This document shows positions 27,413 to 39,433 of a stretch of 64,000 nt of DNA, one piece after another (the stretch's first letter is position 1; every line of letters begins with the position of its first letter). A program made the position numbers and the translations under genes. Origin of the DNA: Ceratothoa steindachneri (taxonomy: Eukaryota > Arthropoda > Malacostraca > Isopoda > Cymothoidae); NCBI GenBank assembly GCA_963969495.1, contig OZ018337.1:86588777-86652776 (forward strand). The letters are read 5' to 3'. The notes under the pieces are model-generated. The model had not been told where the DNA came from, did no database searches, and was given only the letters and a program-made list of their open reading frames with translations.

Positions 27413-27622
27413 CTACATCTGGCACACATGAGGGACGCTCTTCATCCAAGCAAAGCAAGTTCCTGTATCCAATTGACCAATCTGCCAGGACAAAAATAAC
27501 TGAATCATTCAGTCATTTTAGCCACCTCATTGGCAGTCGCAGGAAACGGGTTCCTTTGGTATATTGATACAGACACTTGCTTAGTGTGGAGGAAGAACGT
27601 CGCTCATAAAGGTCAGATGTAG
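27413..27622. mobile_element. 210-bp near-palindromic foldback element
   Basis: The left arm opens CTACATCTGG and the right arm closes GGTCAGATGTAG. Reverse-complementing the right arm (27553-27622) gives matches along the whole left arm (27413-27482), including GGGACGCTCTTC versus GCGACGTTCTTC and AGCAAG...CTGTATC in both. The centre holds a second palindrome around TGAATCATTCA (27503-27520). The DNA could fold into one long hairpin. There is no coding capacity. I could not settle the target duplication. It is probably a non-autonomous DNA transposon. Confidence 0.65.
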
Positions 27623-29235
27623 TGAGAAAGTGCCTGTTCAGTGTTATACTAATCCCATGCCATCAAGGAAAAATTGCACTTTTCCTTAATATTATTAAAG
27701 AAGTATGAATTTAAAGTGTGATAATTGTTCTTCGCGTATTGGTTTGCCTTCCCCATTATACTAGGTTACCTTAAATGGATGGGCTTCAAGGTATCGTTCG
27801 AATTTGATTCCAAAAACATTTCTGCAAAAATAAAACTCTCCCAATACTATTTTAAGGTATTTCAAAGAATCACTTTTAATATCTAATTTTGTTATGCTTC
27901 AAATTGTTTAATGTTTTTAAGAGTGTGTCAGTGATACAGATGGATTCCTTTTCATTACTAAGGACAGAAATTTATGAGGCGTGAAGAAAGAAATGGTAAG
28001 TGATGTTAGTTTGGAAGTTTCCTTTGCAGTATCTGATTAATTATCATTTAATTACATAACGACAAAATCATTTCAAGGTACAAAGGAATTAGGATAAGAA
28101 GGATAGAGAGGAAGAGCGAAATCAGTGTTCGAATTTCATCTAAAGAAGTTTATGTAAGTCAAAATCTACCATTTTGTGAAAATTTTAGAAAACATATATA
28201 AAATAATGGTCATTTTTTAGAGTTTATATAATTTAATTTAACAACTAAATTCTTACAATTTTGTGACAATTTAATATTAAATCAAATATATTCAGAAATA
28301 GTTTGTTCTATTTTGTAACTAGAAATAATAATAAATTATATTTCCCGAAGTCTTTCAAAATAAAAGGAGATCTTTCAACTCGAGTAAATATTTTTCACTC
28401 GAGCAACAACTTTGCGTCATAGATGATGGGTGATAACTCATGTTGGTCTTGTAGAACAGGGATAATTGGTAAAAAGTAATCTCAAGATGACGATTCAGTT
28501 AGGAATCTCGTAAAGTGATAAATATTGAAAGAATGGAGAAAAATAGAGAAAGGAATGAAGTAGAGAGGTTGATTAATTAGTAGATTTAGACTGGATTCCG
28601 TCTTAGTAAATCTCTCCAGAGTATTTTGGGGCTACGGACTAAACTTAAGAGCCATTAAGAGCCTTACACTAATTAAGAGACATCGAGGCCAAATTTTCTT
28701 CTATTCTCTTTCACTGTTCCTAAGGGGCACATCTATTTCTTTGATTTTGTCCAGCCTTTATCTGTATTCAGGATAGAGATTGATGGATCTCAATTAATGT
28801 TTGCCTTTTCTAACATTAACAATCTTAGAGGAACCTGATTCTGAATATGTAAACCGCATTCGTACATGATCCAACATTTGGAGTTGATGACGTTCCAGCC
28901 TCATCACCTCCAAATGTTGTTATCTTTAAACCTTAAATGTTTTCATGATTTTTCTGTTGTCCAAGTCTTTTATGTTCATATTTCTCGGGTCTCTCTTCAT
29001 CGTTTGGAGACTTCTATCGAGGGTTAGATTAGTTGGAGTTAATTATATAATCTTCAGAGAAAGATCGTGAGGGATTGTAGTCTATTTTTAGCAATTTTAA
29101 AAGGTCATGAAACTGAAATATTGCACCTACACCTGATCTTGCTTCGTCGGGTCTTTATGTTTGAATCACTGATATTCATAGATTTTCCTCATTTCTTCCA
29201 TTTCTAAATTTAGTCTCCTCATTTCTATTTTCTCT
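27623..29235. other. AT-rich non-coding stretch
   Basis: No gene seen. A short inverted repeat occurs at 28876-28920 (CCAACATTTGGAG and CTCCAAATGTTG), which could form a 12-bp stem with a loop of about 20 bases. Confidence 0.45.
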
Positions 29236-29930
29236 CTCTCTGTGTTCGTCCTCACTCTTCGTGTCAATTTGTTTAACAATTTTCTTTCTTAAAAGCTGTC
29301 AACTTATCGCCGTAGAGAGAGACAATGGAGGTGAGCCTCAAACTACTGAGGAAGTGAGGGAAAATTGGGCAGCGTCTGAGAAGATGAACACTTCCTCCAC
29401 CAGAAAAATGATATGAGTAAAGGAGTGAAATAAATTGAGTGGGAGAAAGATGTAGAGGAGAAAAAATAGAGGAGTGTAGAAATATTAGGAGAAAAAATCT
29501 ATAATGAAAAGGTTCCCTCGAAAGAGTAAAGTGAGAAAGACTAAAAGTGAACAAAAAAATAAACAAAAGAGTAAAAGATAAGTAATAAACTTAATAATTG
29601 AAAGTGTATAAAGCGAAGTGAGGAATAGTTTATTTTGTAAGGAAGTAGATGAGTACAGGGCAATTGCTATCATTATAAGAAAAAAGAATTAAAAGGAGTG
29701 GGAAGAAAGTAAATAAAAGACAGAAGTGAAAGAGTGAGAGAAGCAAGACACAAAGTGAATAAGACAAATTTGTGAAAGAAGTTGATTGAAAAAGACTAAA
29801 AGAAAAGAAAAGAAAGTATCAAAAGATAGAAACCCACAAGAAATAAAATTAATAAAGGAAAGAGCAGAAGAGGTAAAGGAACATAAAAGTTAAATAAAGA
29901 TGAAAATTGAAATTAAGGAGAAATTATGTC
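29236..29930 (+). repeat. Long purine-rich tract
   Basis: From about 29330 to 29930 the plus strand is dominated by A and G (AGGAGAAAAA, GAAAGTAAATAAAAGA and similar), without a fixed period. The minus-strand frames in it (29273-29566, 29485-29673) are Leu/Ser/Phe-rich shadows of the pyrimidine strand and not genes. Confidence 0.6.
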
Positions 29931-30350
29931 GTGATTGATGAGTGACGTCTTTCCATTGCGTCATGTCCGCTCATTACCTACTCTCAATGACTCTTTTATC
30001 ATCTTTAATCAAGTTAAAAGGTTACATAATAGAAACGACACAAATTTAGGAACTTGAATTCCTTTACTCGCCAAAATAACTCCCAAACTATATTTTGTAC
30101 TATATTTAGAATAGATAAGTCAACATGATGGAAGAAAAACCTCCTATACCATCCAAGTGTTTTTACGCAAACACCTATTGTTGTTGTACTCAATCACACA
30201 TTTAGGTTTTCAAAATAATGTTATCAACTCTATCCCTTTTTCAGCTGTCACACATTTGATTATCTTGCACACTTATAAGAAACTGTAGATTTCGTTTATC
30301 ACACCAGTTTATGCATAATATATTGTTGCATTGCATTGATTCAACCTCCC
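29931..30350. other. Non-coding spacer
   Basis: Nothing recognisable. It leads into the 3' end of the piggyBac remnant. Confidence 0.4.
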
Positions 30351-31450
30351 CCTTCTTCATATTTAAAAATTTTGGCATGTTTTTCTATTGGAATGAACTG
30401 TTCCCCAATTCCAGGCCTATTTTCTAGTAATTTTTAAAGGAGATCAGGGCTTGTGTACCAATTGTCGTCAAAAAAAACATGGCACTTATTTAAATAGGAT
30501 TCAAGCAGTGTTATCACAACTGAGCACTTGAGACCTACCTTATTGTCTATAGTAATTCTGTACTGACACCAGTATAAATAATCAAATCTATTACGCAACC
30601 ACTCTTACAATCGCACAATAAAAACGTTTTTACGCCCGATTTATGTCTTTTATTTGGATTGGATTGTCTGTAATGGAGTCTTCCTCTCCAGACAAGTAGA
30701 CTTTTGTCGGTGTAAAAGTCTTTGAAAGGAATCAGCTTTGATTTAAATCTCTGTCTAATAAGATCCAAGACAGGCTTAACTTTTTCTATCTTGTAAATTT
30801 ATTTCAATTGTATTATCGCTAAAATGTAAAAGCTTCAATATTGGCAGAAAGCGATCTCTTACCAGGAATTTTCCAAATATCTTCAGTTCATGAAGGTTAT
30901 TAGTTGACCAGTAATCATTTGGGCGTTTTTTTAACTGTGACTCATGAGAAGCCAAATAGTAAACAACAAGCGAATTTTGTTTCTTTGAAGGTGAAAAGGT
31001 GTCAATTTGGTTTGAATTTCTTTGCTTAGAATATTTCTAATATGCATTTGATTGTGTGACAATTATATTGATCACATCATCGTCCATAAACTGTTCACAA
31101 TAATCTATTTCTTTCGAATTTTGTGTAATGAAGCATGAAGAAGTCAAACCTGAAAGTGAAGATTCAAACGCAGTCAGGAAGAACGAGCCAGATGCCCAAG
31201 GCCAAGTTATGGCACGCCGCTTTCGTTTACGTGACAGAGGGTTGTACTCTTCATTCTCGTCTGTATTGTGATAATTTTCACTATTTTCTTTGTCTAAAAC
31301 TTGTATATTGTCACTGTAAAATTCAGATAATGATTCACTGAGCCAGCCATCATCGCTAGATATACTGCTTAGGTTATCGGAGTCTACATTTTCGAGGAAG
31401 TCACTCGATTCCTTTCCTATTTGACTTGTTAAATTTGGTGTGAAAAATTG
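30350..31450 (-). pseudogene. piggyBac-family transposase remnant (PGBD4-like)
   Basis: Read on the minus strand, an acidic Ser-rich N-terminal region (SDNLSSISSDDGWLSES, about 31385-31330) is followed by KRPNDYWSTN and FGKFLVRDRFLPILKLLHF (30935-30835). The frame at 30768-30547 then gives DLIRQRFKSKLIPF, a DKSLLVWRGRLHYRQ block (the DE-L-PF-GR-equivalent catalytic region) and LLCDCKSGCVIDLIIYTG. Next comes VVITLLESYLNK and the piggyBac hallmark DDNWYTSP at 30468-30441. The frame changes at about 30790 and again near 30545, and a stop follows NWYTSPDLL. The C-terminal third and the Cys-rich domain are not recognisable. TTAA-flanked ends were not found. The gene is dead. Confidence 0.88.
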
Positions 31451-32300
31451 CTAAACTTTTCTACTCTACATTCTGAGAGGTACTGATTTACAATGGAAAT
31501 ATTTCAAACATGACATCTGATAGAAGAGTGCCAGAGGAAACTACTTACAAAAAATTGCAAACTTTCGTGCAAGAGGCGAAGAAATACTAGATCAAATCCT
31601 TATATGGCAGATTTGCAGTCAATCGTTATTTTAAATTCTATCCATATATGTCAGGTTAGCAGAAAAAGGTTTAATTGATCTGTAAATATCAAGAACACTA
31701 AAACTTTTTGAAAGTACTAGTTAAGATATGTAAGGAATATTTCTTACATTCTACCCAAATATATTTCAGATTGTCACTGCCAATTCATGATTCGTGACTC
31801 GGTAATTTAGAACGATCGATCGCCACTTTCAGGATCCGAGTTATTGAAAACTTGTAATTACAAAACTTATTAAATGTCAACCAATCTTCATATTATCATG
31901 AACAAGCTTTTTCAACATCTAAAATTGGAACGTCCAAGAAAGAATTATTTCTGAAGCAGCAGTTTTCTATTTATTGTTCTGCATCCATGTCTTTATTATC
32001 GATACTGAATCTATGATTTCAAAACCAGTTAGAGAAACAAGTTAGGTCTCAAAAAAGACACTAGATTTATCCCCCTTTTCCCTGCTTGTATTGTTTAAAG
32101 ATTAGACAATTCTTAATTTTGCTAAATTTTAAGCCTGAAGTAACAAACACGCAAATACACTTATATGTAATGTAGAATTGTGCTGTCCATGTTGGAATCG
32201 ATAGAAGTGTGGCATTTTAGAGTATTGCTAATTAAGAAACCTTAATGAATTATTAAAACGATTTTTCGGACGCAGGTAAAAGTCGTTGTAAATGAATGCC
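31451..32300. other. Non-coding spacer
   Basis: No recognisable coding sequence or repeat. Confidence 0.4.
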
Positions 32301-32319
32301 TGATAAGAGCACAAACCCT

Positions 32320-32740
32320 TACATTGAAAAACCATGGCAACACTAAGAACAGCCTTCCCTGTTCGGTTAATTTTACGTTTAGGTGACGTTTCTTGGCCAC
32401 CAAAAACCCCTGATTTTACCACTCCAGATTTTTTCCTTTGAGGATACCTTAAATAAAAGCTATACGTAAATAAACCTAATAATCTTGCAGAATTGAAACA
32501 AAACATCATTAAGCAAATCGAAAAAATCACTTCTGATGTTTTGGAAAATTTCATGGAAAATATGGTGCAAAGAATCCGCCTTTGTTTTAACAATAATGGA
32601 GAACACATGAAGAATATTATATGTAAATAATAGAAATACAAGATCTCCGATTCCATTTTATATATCACCCACTTTTATAACATAATTAGTTTTTGTGGTA
32701 TTAATTTTTTAAAGTGTCAAGTAACTTTTGGGCCACCCGT
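32320..32740 (+). pseudogene. Tc/mariner-type transposase C-terminal remnant
   Basis: From 32385 the plus strand reads DVSWPPKTPDFTTPDFFL, then a TGA where this family has Trp, then GYLK, a TAA, and KLYVNKPNNLAELKQNIIKQ to HMKNIICK and a TAA at 32628-32630. This is the last catalytic Asp region (PPRSPDLTP-DFFLWG) and C-terminus of a Tc/mariner-type transposase. Two in-frame stops show decay. No N-terminal or first-Asp region is recognisable upstream, so the copy is 5'-truncated. After the stop, 32706-32741 contains GTGTCAAGTAACTTTTGG and GCCACCC, which I take as the 3' terminal repeat. No matching 5' end was found. The 146-codon minus-strand frame over this region is its antisense shadow. Confidence 0.85.
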
Positions 32741-32741
32741 T

Positions 32742-33300
32742 AGATTTGGGAACAAAGTAAATTATAAATTACCAAGTTTTTTACCCTAGTGCCTAACTAA
32801 GGCTTAACTAATACTTATCTAATTTGTTTTTTATTACTGACAAAATGTTATCAACGCTTGACCAAGATCATGTTGTGAGTTTAGTTTATTTTGATATAGA
32901 AAGATTTGTCCCCCCTCCGATATAAGAGAATTCTTAATCAAGCTCCTGGATGCAAAACTCTTAGAGGGCAACTATCTCGTCGCAGTTCCAGGCACTTTGG
33001 TGCGTAACGACAATACTTGCACAGTATTATTTGGAAAGAACCATTTCTGGAATTGAAAATATTCAAACATTTATTTGGAAAAATATTACGGAATATTTAA
33101 TATTTACGCATCATTTTTGAACCCAAATTTTTCAGCATTTTAGCCTTTTGCTTAAATATAAAAGCTCCTTGACACAAACTTACCTCCTACCGGAAAAAGA
33201 CCAGAGCACAATTTTGGATTGAGCAAAGAGATCCAAATTTTTTCAATATTTTAGGAATCCCGGCGTTTTAATAAACGTGTAATAATTTAAATATTAGAGC
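32742..33300. other. Non-coding spacer
   Basis: Nothing recognisable. Confidence 0.4.
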
Positions 33301-33301
33301 T

Positions 33302-33750
33302 AAGCAATGGCTTCGCCACTCCTCCCTATGTAGTCAGCTTGCGCTTCGCTACTAAGATTAAAATTGAAAATCTAAAATAAAATCAGCCGTGTCTAAATTT
33401 TTATAAATTTTCTGAACTTCGCTAATTCTAATAACTTTAAAAAGGAACATTAAACTAAATTTTCCCTCTTTCACAATATCACCTTGATAAAATATAGAGT
33501 TATAGAGAAGATATGTAAAAATAAATTACAAATTGTAAAAATTTGTAATTCTTTGGGTTTTAAAAATTCACAAAATTTTGATACCTATATTTATTTCTAA
33601 ACTTCACCACTTTGTCTGTTGATATTATAAAAGAATTATTAGAAATAACTTTGATAAAAAAACATAAGTCATAAACAAACTAAGATGAAATTATTTGTCA
33701 AATTCTCAAAAAAATCCCCTCCTTCAATTCTAGAGATAGTGATGATTATT
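33302..33750 (+). repeat. AT-rich interspersed repeat R1, copy A
   Basis: Opens with GCAATGGCTTCGCC and continues with CTTGCGCTTCGCTACTAAGA, then a long AT-rich body (CTGAACTTCGC, AAAAAGGAAC, GATACCTATATTTATTTCT, ATAACTTTGATAAAAAAACA, ACATAAGTCATAA). It is collinear with copy C (55886-56270) and, inverted, with copy B (39030-39433). There is no coding capacity. The class is unknown; non-autonomous DNA element or SINE-like are both open. Confidence 0.75.
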
Positions 33751-34152
33751 CCTTTCATGTATATTTTAGAAAAGTACGAGAAAATAAAAACAATATATTA
33801 GTCCCAAATGTTTTGACCATTGTTGTATGTGTTCATGATTATAACCTCAATATTCTACATTTAAATAAAAAACCATATTCCTTCTTTAGGGGACCGTTTC
33901 AGTCAATTTAAAAAAAAAAATCAAATTTTCGTTTTCAGCTGATCAAATTTTCTGATGCAGAAATGTTTCCTCTATATGTAATTAAACTCTCATAAATTGT
34001 TGCCAATTATTTATTAACTTATTTGTACAACAAAATTCATCAAACTTTGTGTGCGATTTTGATCAAAAAGGTTGTGTGTGTCCACCTTTCATTGGGGGGG
34101 ATTAGCCAATAATTATGTTATATACTGGAATTCATACATGGTCACATACACA

Positions 34153-34153
<1 letters not shown>

Positions 34154-34192
<39 letters not shown>
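34154..34192. repeat. (AT)n microsatellite
   Basis: About 19 AT units, uninterrupted. Confidence 0.9.
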
Positions 34193-34195
<3 letters not shown>

Positions 34196-34429
34196 GTACA
34201 TGTACATAATGTATCTCGGGTATTGCACGCTTTCTACGATCTGTTAAAATCATAAAAATAAACCTCGAACTTTGAAGCCCATTTTCTCGAGAAAACAAAA
34301 CATTAACAAAAATCACAACAATAACTCCGTTATTTATTGGTCAATCTTTACTAAATAGAGGGTAAAATAAAAGATTCTGCCTAACACTTTTGAATGTTAG
34401 TAACATTCGTTTTATTCCAGAAACCTTTT

Positions 34430-35450
34430 AGAACTGTTACAATAGAAGAATGCGTGGAAGCCGCAGCCTCTTTTATGCGTGAGACGAAATTTGCATCATT
34501 AAATGGATTTCCAATTAGTGGCCATCGAAAGATCCTGCCTTTAGTTTCTCATTCTTCGGAGCATAAATCCTGATCAGATATATCTAAAGCTAGGCTCATC
34601 TTTATTTACTGCCTCTAAAATTTGCTTCATTAGTCTTAACTTTATATTTATTGGTGACAGGATGATGCGATTAAGGTTCAACAGCGGTTCGTTTAGGACA
34701 TTTTTCACCACAACGACAATCTCATAACGAATTGGCCAAGCAATTTACCAGTGCTTATCATTACATTTGCTGCCCCATAGATAAAGTAAGCATGGGTACT
34801 TGATGTGACCACCTAGCTGTCATGACAAAAAGCTCACAATTTTTCACTCCACACATATGGTTCATTTATGTTCATCATAACAGTTTTTATAGAACCATCT
34901 CTACAGTAATGTAGGTCTATTTTAAGATCCATGAATGTTCATTGAGACCCATGAAAACTTGCCACCATTAGAAACAAATACACACTTGAAACATCGTTTA
35001 AAGCTTTCAAGAAATAAAGGCCACTGCCCTGAATCGTGATTGTACTTGGGCAGTTCTATTAATGAATGATGTCCATGGATGTTGGTACAAAACAACATAC
35101 CATCTATATTACTGAAAGAGCGAATAAGTTCTTCACTCCAAAGATAAAATGGTATTTTAGTATCAGAGATACAATCGCGGTGTTCACTAAGAGGGAAAGC
35201 CAAGTTCTCAGCTCCCTCTTTTGCAGAGACTAAATTATTAACCAAGTTATTTCCTGGTACTCTGCCGAAAGCTTCACTTTTCTTGTCTAAAAGACTGCCA
35301 AGGACTAATAACTAAAATTCTTACTGCCGCTAGTGCTCTGTGAATATTCATCCATCCATGTTACTCTTGTTAAATCGAATCCTTTGAACGATGTGCATTT
35401 TTCGCCGTTCGCTTATTATGTAAAACACTCTTTTGTAGAGTTCAGCAGAT
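34430..35450 (-). pseudogene. Family-U copy 3, degenerate
   Basis: The clearest part is the minus-strand frame 35245-34922: a segment ending in the FYLWSEELIRSFSN block, then IDGMLFCTNIHGHHS, then WPLFLESFKRCFKCVFVSNG. These match the family's FYR...FF...LVFC and WRLFIDSSKRSLKCVLLHN blocks. Further along the minus strand, in other frames, 34805-34735 reads LGGHIKYPCLLYLWGSKCND, the family's GGYTKYPCFLCLWDSR block. The N-terminal zinc-binding module and the C-terminal GERFHQDI block are not seen. The copy is more divergent than the others and may represent a different subfamily. The gene is dead. Confidence 0.72.
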
Positions 35451-36285
35451 TTCGTTCTATTTATCTCTGATTATTTAGAAATAGGCATCCTAAAAGACAA
35501 ATCAGTGTAGATAATTTATTTAGTTAAAGACCTAATCAATACAGGGTCTAACAGTTACCTATCACACCTCAAGTTCTGCACAACTCTTTCTTCAGAGAAT
35601 GTCATGATTAAATATATAGGATGATACTTTTATATAATGGAGCCGATTCTGAAGAAATATATTTTTAAATGTGATTTAGGAGTAGTCTGACTTTTATCCA
35701 AATGCCCATGTGATACACCTTAATACTTTTACTCCACACAGAAAATAATGCAGCAGTCTTGGTTGCTCGCTAAAATCTCAGACTGAACATGAGTAAACTG
35801 CATGATATTTTGTGCGAGGAAGAGTGGGTTTAAGAGTTGTCAATCACACATATGGCATTCTATTAACCAAAGCCCAACATTTATCCAGCAAACTCCCCCG
35901 AGGGCGGGAGCCAGTGGAGAGGGCTGATTTCAGAAGCGTAAATCATTTTGTTTAACCTTCTTTATGCTTTTGCCTAATTTGGGAGTGGATTGGCCGATAT
36001 TTGGTATAACACACTGGGCTGTTTATTCCCGGGCGGGTTTCAGTTTGATACATTTTGAATGGATCCTGTAAAGATAATAATAACCTTCAAAAGAGTATTC
36101 TTTGAATAAAGAATTAAATCTTTTACATTTATCCGAGTTTGGTATAAATAAATAAGGCTTTCCACTTCATAATTAACTGGCAAGCTCAAACATTACAGAA
36201 GATAAGTAACGGAAAGGCTAAGAAATACTTTATTTAAAAGTACTTCATAAAATTATGGGATAACAAATCTTATTTATTCAATGGA
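35451..36285. other. Non-coding spacer
   Basis: Nothing recognisable. Confidence 0.4.
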
Positions 36286-36510
36286 ACAAAAAAGAGATTA
36301 TGGATTAATTTGTTTCTTTCGCCAGGAACGCATTGGACAAAGAAAGATTATGGATTTATTTGTTTATTTCGCAAAAGCAAAGGTAAATAAAAGCATGGAA
36401 CAAGAAAAGTAAATGGATTTATTTGTTTTTTTCGGTAGAACCAATGGTGAAGAAGAGCATGGCACAAAGAAATTATTCATTTATTTATTTATTTCTACAG
36501 GAACAAAGAT
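36286..36510. repeat. Minisatellite, four imperfect units of 51-63 bp
   Basis: ATGGATTTATTTGTTT-like cores followed by TTTCGC/GG and a GGAAC...AAAG stretch recur at about 36299, 36350, 36413 and 36476. Units are diverged; no coding frame runs through. Confidence 0.7.
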
Positions 36511-39000
36511 GAGTAAAATTATGAAATTGCTGAGTTTCCAACATAAAAAACGTTAAAGGAGGTTTTATTGAAGAGGGTCGAAATTTAATTGTCTGAAGGA
36601 GTCACTAAAACTATTAGCATGAGGCCATAGAAGAATTTTATCCTTGACATATCTAAGAGGCGTTACAGTCTACACGAGTATTCTGATTGGAAAAATCCTA
36701 TCATGATGTACGGAAAAAAGGAAGCAGATTTGCCATTAAAGATCAAATCCATACAGATCGAATTTGGGACGCCGCTTTGGTATGAAATCTAAGGTTAAAT
36801 TCGGTAAGTTTGCAAATTTATTTTTGTTAGATTTCTGATAAAAATGCCCATGTTAACTACAGGATCCTTACACCTGGAAGATTCTAAAGGAAAACTACTG
36901 ATGTATACAGCATTGTTTTTTATAAAACTATTCATTAAGATGAGGTAACGACTTTCCATGTCAAGTTAAACTAAAATACAGTGGGAGGCTATTAAATTGT
37001 AAATATAGGCCGCTATCTGAAGAAATTCTGTCGCAATATTTCAGTGTACTTATTTGGCGGCGCCCTACAAGACCATATTCACCGAAAGAGAAAATCTAAA
37101 TCTACTTCAAAATAAAATAAGAAAACAACGGAAGATAATAGTAACAATAATAAAACGGTAGAAATGATGATAAAATACAGAGAAAACCGAAAAATAATGG
37201 ACAGCTTCGGGACGGCTGTGAAGGACTGCCTCTCTCTAAGAGACAAGACGGAAGGGCTGACAGTGTTAACAATTAAATAGTGTGGAGGAGAAGGCAGGTG
37301 TCCTCTAAGCCAGTAAAGTTTCTATCATCCAAAATCTGGTGTTCAATTGCCAGCCCACAGGACCAATGACTAACGGAAGCGACCCCACTCGTCAATGTGC
37401 ATTGGCATATACTCCGCTCATTAACCACAGGAATAGAACCTTCAAGTCTTAGATACCCTTATAGTCTTCTCAGAGAGGCTCAGGAGAGCGCTCAATCAGA
37501 TGGTACTGCGATATTTTCCGATTAGGAGACGACAGGAAATACCTCGATTTTTTTGAGACATTGATTGATAGGCCAATTGGAAATATCGGAGAGCAATGGC
37601 TAATGGCTAGGAAATTTTGATGCCGTAAATGCACTTAGCACGCTACGCGAGTTAGTATTCAAAACAAAATGGTTTATGAACTCGATCTGGCGAGATATCT
37701 CTCGTGCTCCACGGTATATTACAACCAGCTCTGCTATGATCATAAATCTAGCTTCCAAAAGATAAGCTAGATTCAAACATAAGGAAGTAAGCAACCGACC
37801 CCGTCTTTCTTGCGGCCTAATATTCATATGGACATGAATTAAATTGGATCCTACACTTTGATGTTTTAGGCAGAACTTTGGCAAAACTGGACAGAGATTT
37901 ATATCATAATTTGAGAAGATTTTTGCCATGACATGAACCAGAAAAATTAAAGGCATGATTGATATAATTTGGAATCATAGACAAGTTCAAGATCAACCAC
38001 GGAAAAAAAGAGCCTTTGCTGACTCCGACAGATACTGAACCCAGAAATAAAGAGCATCATGGACAGTAGATGAGGTAAAGCGAATTACATCTCCCAGAAG
38101 CCGATAACAAAGATCTCTGTTTGAGACATTTAAAATGGAACTAGTGGCCAAACAAACACCGTTATGTTAACTAGAATCCATTATCTACAATAAACATTTG
38201 TATGGAGAGGATTAAATCACACAATTATTCTAAAGTTTGGAACAAACAAAAGAACTTTAAAATAAAAGTAGGTTGAACAAATAAGCAATCCACGTGATTA
38301 ACTGATGAATGCCTATAAAGAGAATCTCCTCTTTCTCTGTACATGATATCCTAATCAGGTGAATGAGCGCCATTGAGAGCCCATCACTTCCATGCGAGCC
38401 TCAATTATGAACATGACTTCTTTGTGTAGAAGCTTGCGAAGACAAAGAAAGCAAAACTTTGAAATTTATACACAACTTGGGACACGTTTTAGAGCCTGTT
38501 AGATCTTTCCTTTTCAGGTTTCAATTCTAGCCACGCCCAAAGACATAAAATGGTGACTCCGGAAGAGATTAGTCGAGAATATCTTCTAGCAGAGTCACTG
38601 ATATACCGCTCTTGTTCACGGCAAAACGAGTACCTGCGTGTTTGGTAGTCACTTCTTAACCTATAGACTTAAAGATTGCTCTCTTTCTATATTCTGTAAA
38701 ATCGAAAATTTCTTAAGCACTTAGAATAATAAGGTGGCCTTCCGTAATCTCCATGAAATTAAGTGCCTCCAAGATATTGCAAAGCCCACGGTAACGAGGT
38801 ACTTTAAATCTAAAAAATTAAGCATAGAAAGGAAAGGCTTGCATCTACCAGTCTTAAATTGAGAAGGACTAGCCGACATCGAACAAAAGAATTTAAACCA
38901 GGGAAGAAACCTGGTTCGAATTCATCTGACCTGCTTCCTGTCCTATCTGAAGTCGCATCCATCCGACTCATAGAGATTCGAATGTCCACGAATGCACCTA
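36511..39000. other. Mixed-composition non-coding stretch
   Basis: 37200-38500 is less AT-rich than its surroundings and holds a 118-codon minus-strand frame (37600-37956), but I recognise no motif in any frame. It could be an old, unrecognised element. Confidence 0.35.
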
Positions 39001-39029
39001 AATCTAATCTTGGTCCCCAAATTATCGGT

Positions 39030-39433
39030 TTATCATCGTCATCACCAACTATAAATGTATAATGGGATTTTTGAAGATGGGTTAAAAATTGATAAACCTT
39101 TTCTTTCCTTGGTAGACAAATGACATGTTTTTGTATCAAAGTTATTTCTAAACAAAACAAAATGGTGGAGTTCAGAAATAAATATAAGTATCGAAAATTT
39201 GAGAATTTTTTACAACACAAAGAATTAAAAATGGTGAAGTTCAGAAAATTTATTTTTATATATCTTCTAGACTATAACTATATTTTAGCAACGTGATATT
39301 TTGAAACGGGGGAAATTTAGTTTCGAGTTTCTTTTTAAAATTATTATAATTAGCGAAGTTCAAAATTTCTAAACATTTCACTATGGCGGATTTTTTAGAT
39401 TTTAAATTTAAATCTTAGTAGCGAAGCCATTGC
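39030..39433 (-). repeat. AT-rich interspersed repeat R1, copy B (inverted)
   Basis: On the minus strand it opens GGCAATGGCTTCGCTACTAA and then follows copy A word for word with scattered changes. Compared with A it lacks the 30 or so bases between the two CTTCGC words, as expected from a deletion between short direct repeats. The 136-codon minus frame 38810-39220 overlaps it and is not a gene. Confidence 0.72.

Noticed and set aside
32228..32668. 146-codon minus-strand frame
   Set aside because: Antisense shadow of the Tc/mariner C-terminal remnant on the plus strand.
37600..37956. 118-codon minus-strand frame
   Set aside because: No recognised domain, neighbour or promoter; not supportable as a gene from sequence alone.
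38810..39220. 136-codon minus-strand frame
   Set aside because: Overlaps repeat R1 copy B and its flank; no motif. Other R1 copies do not keep it open.
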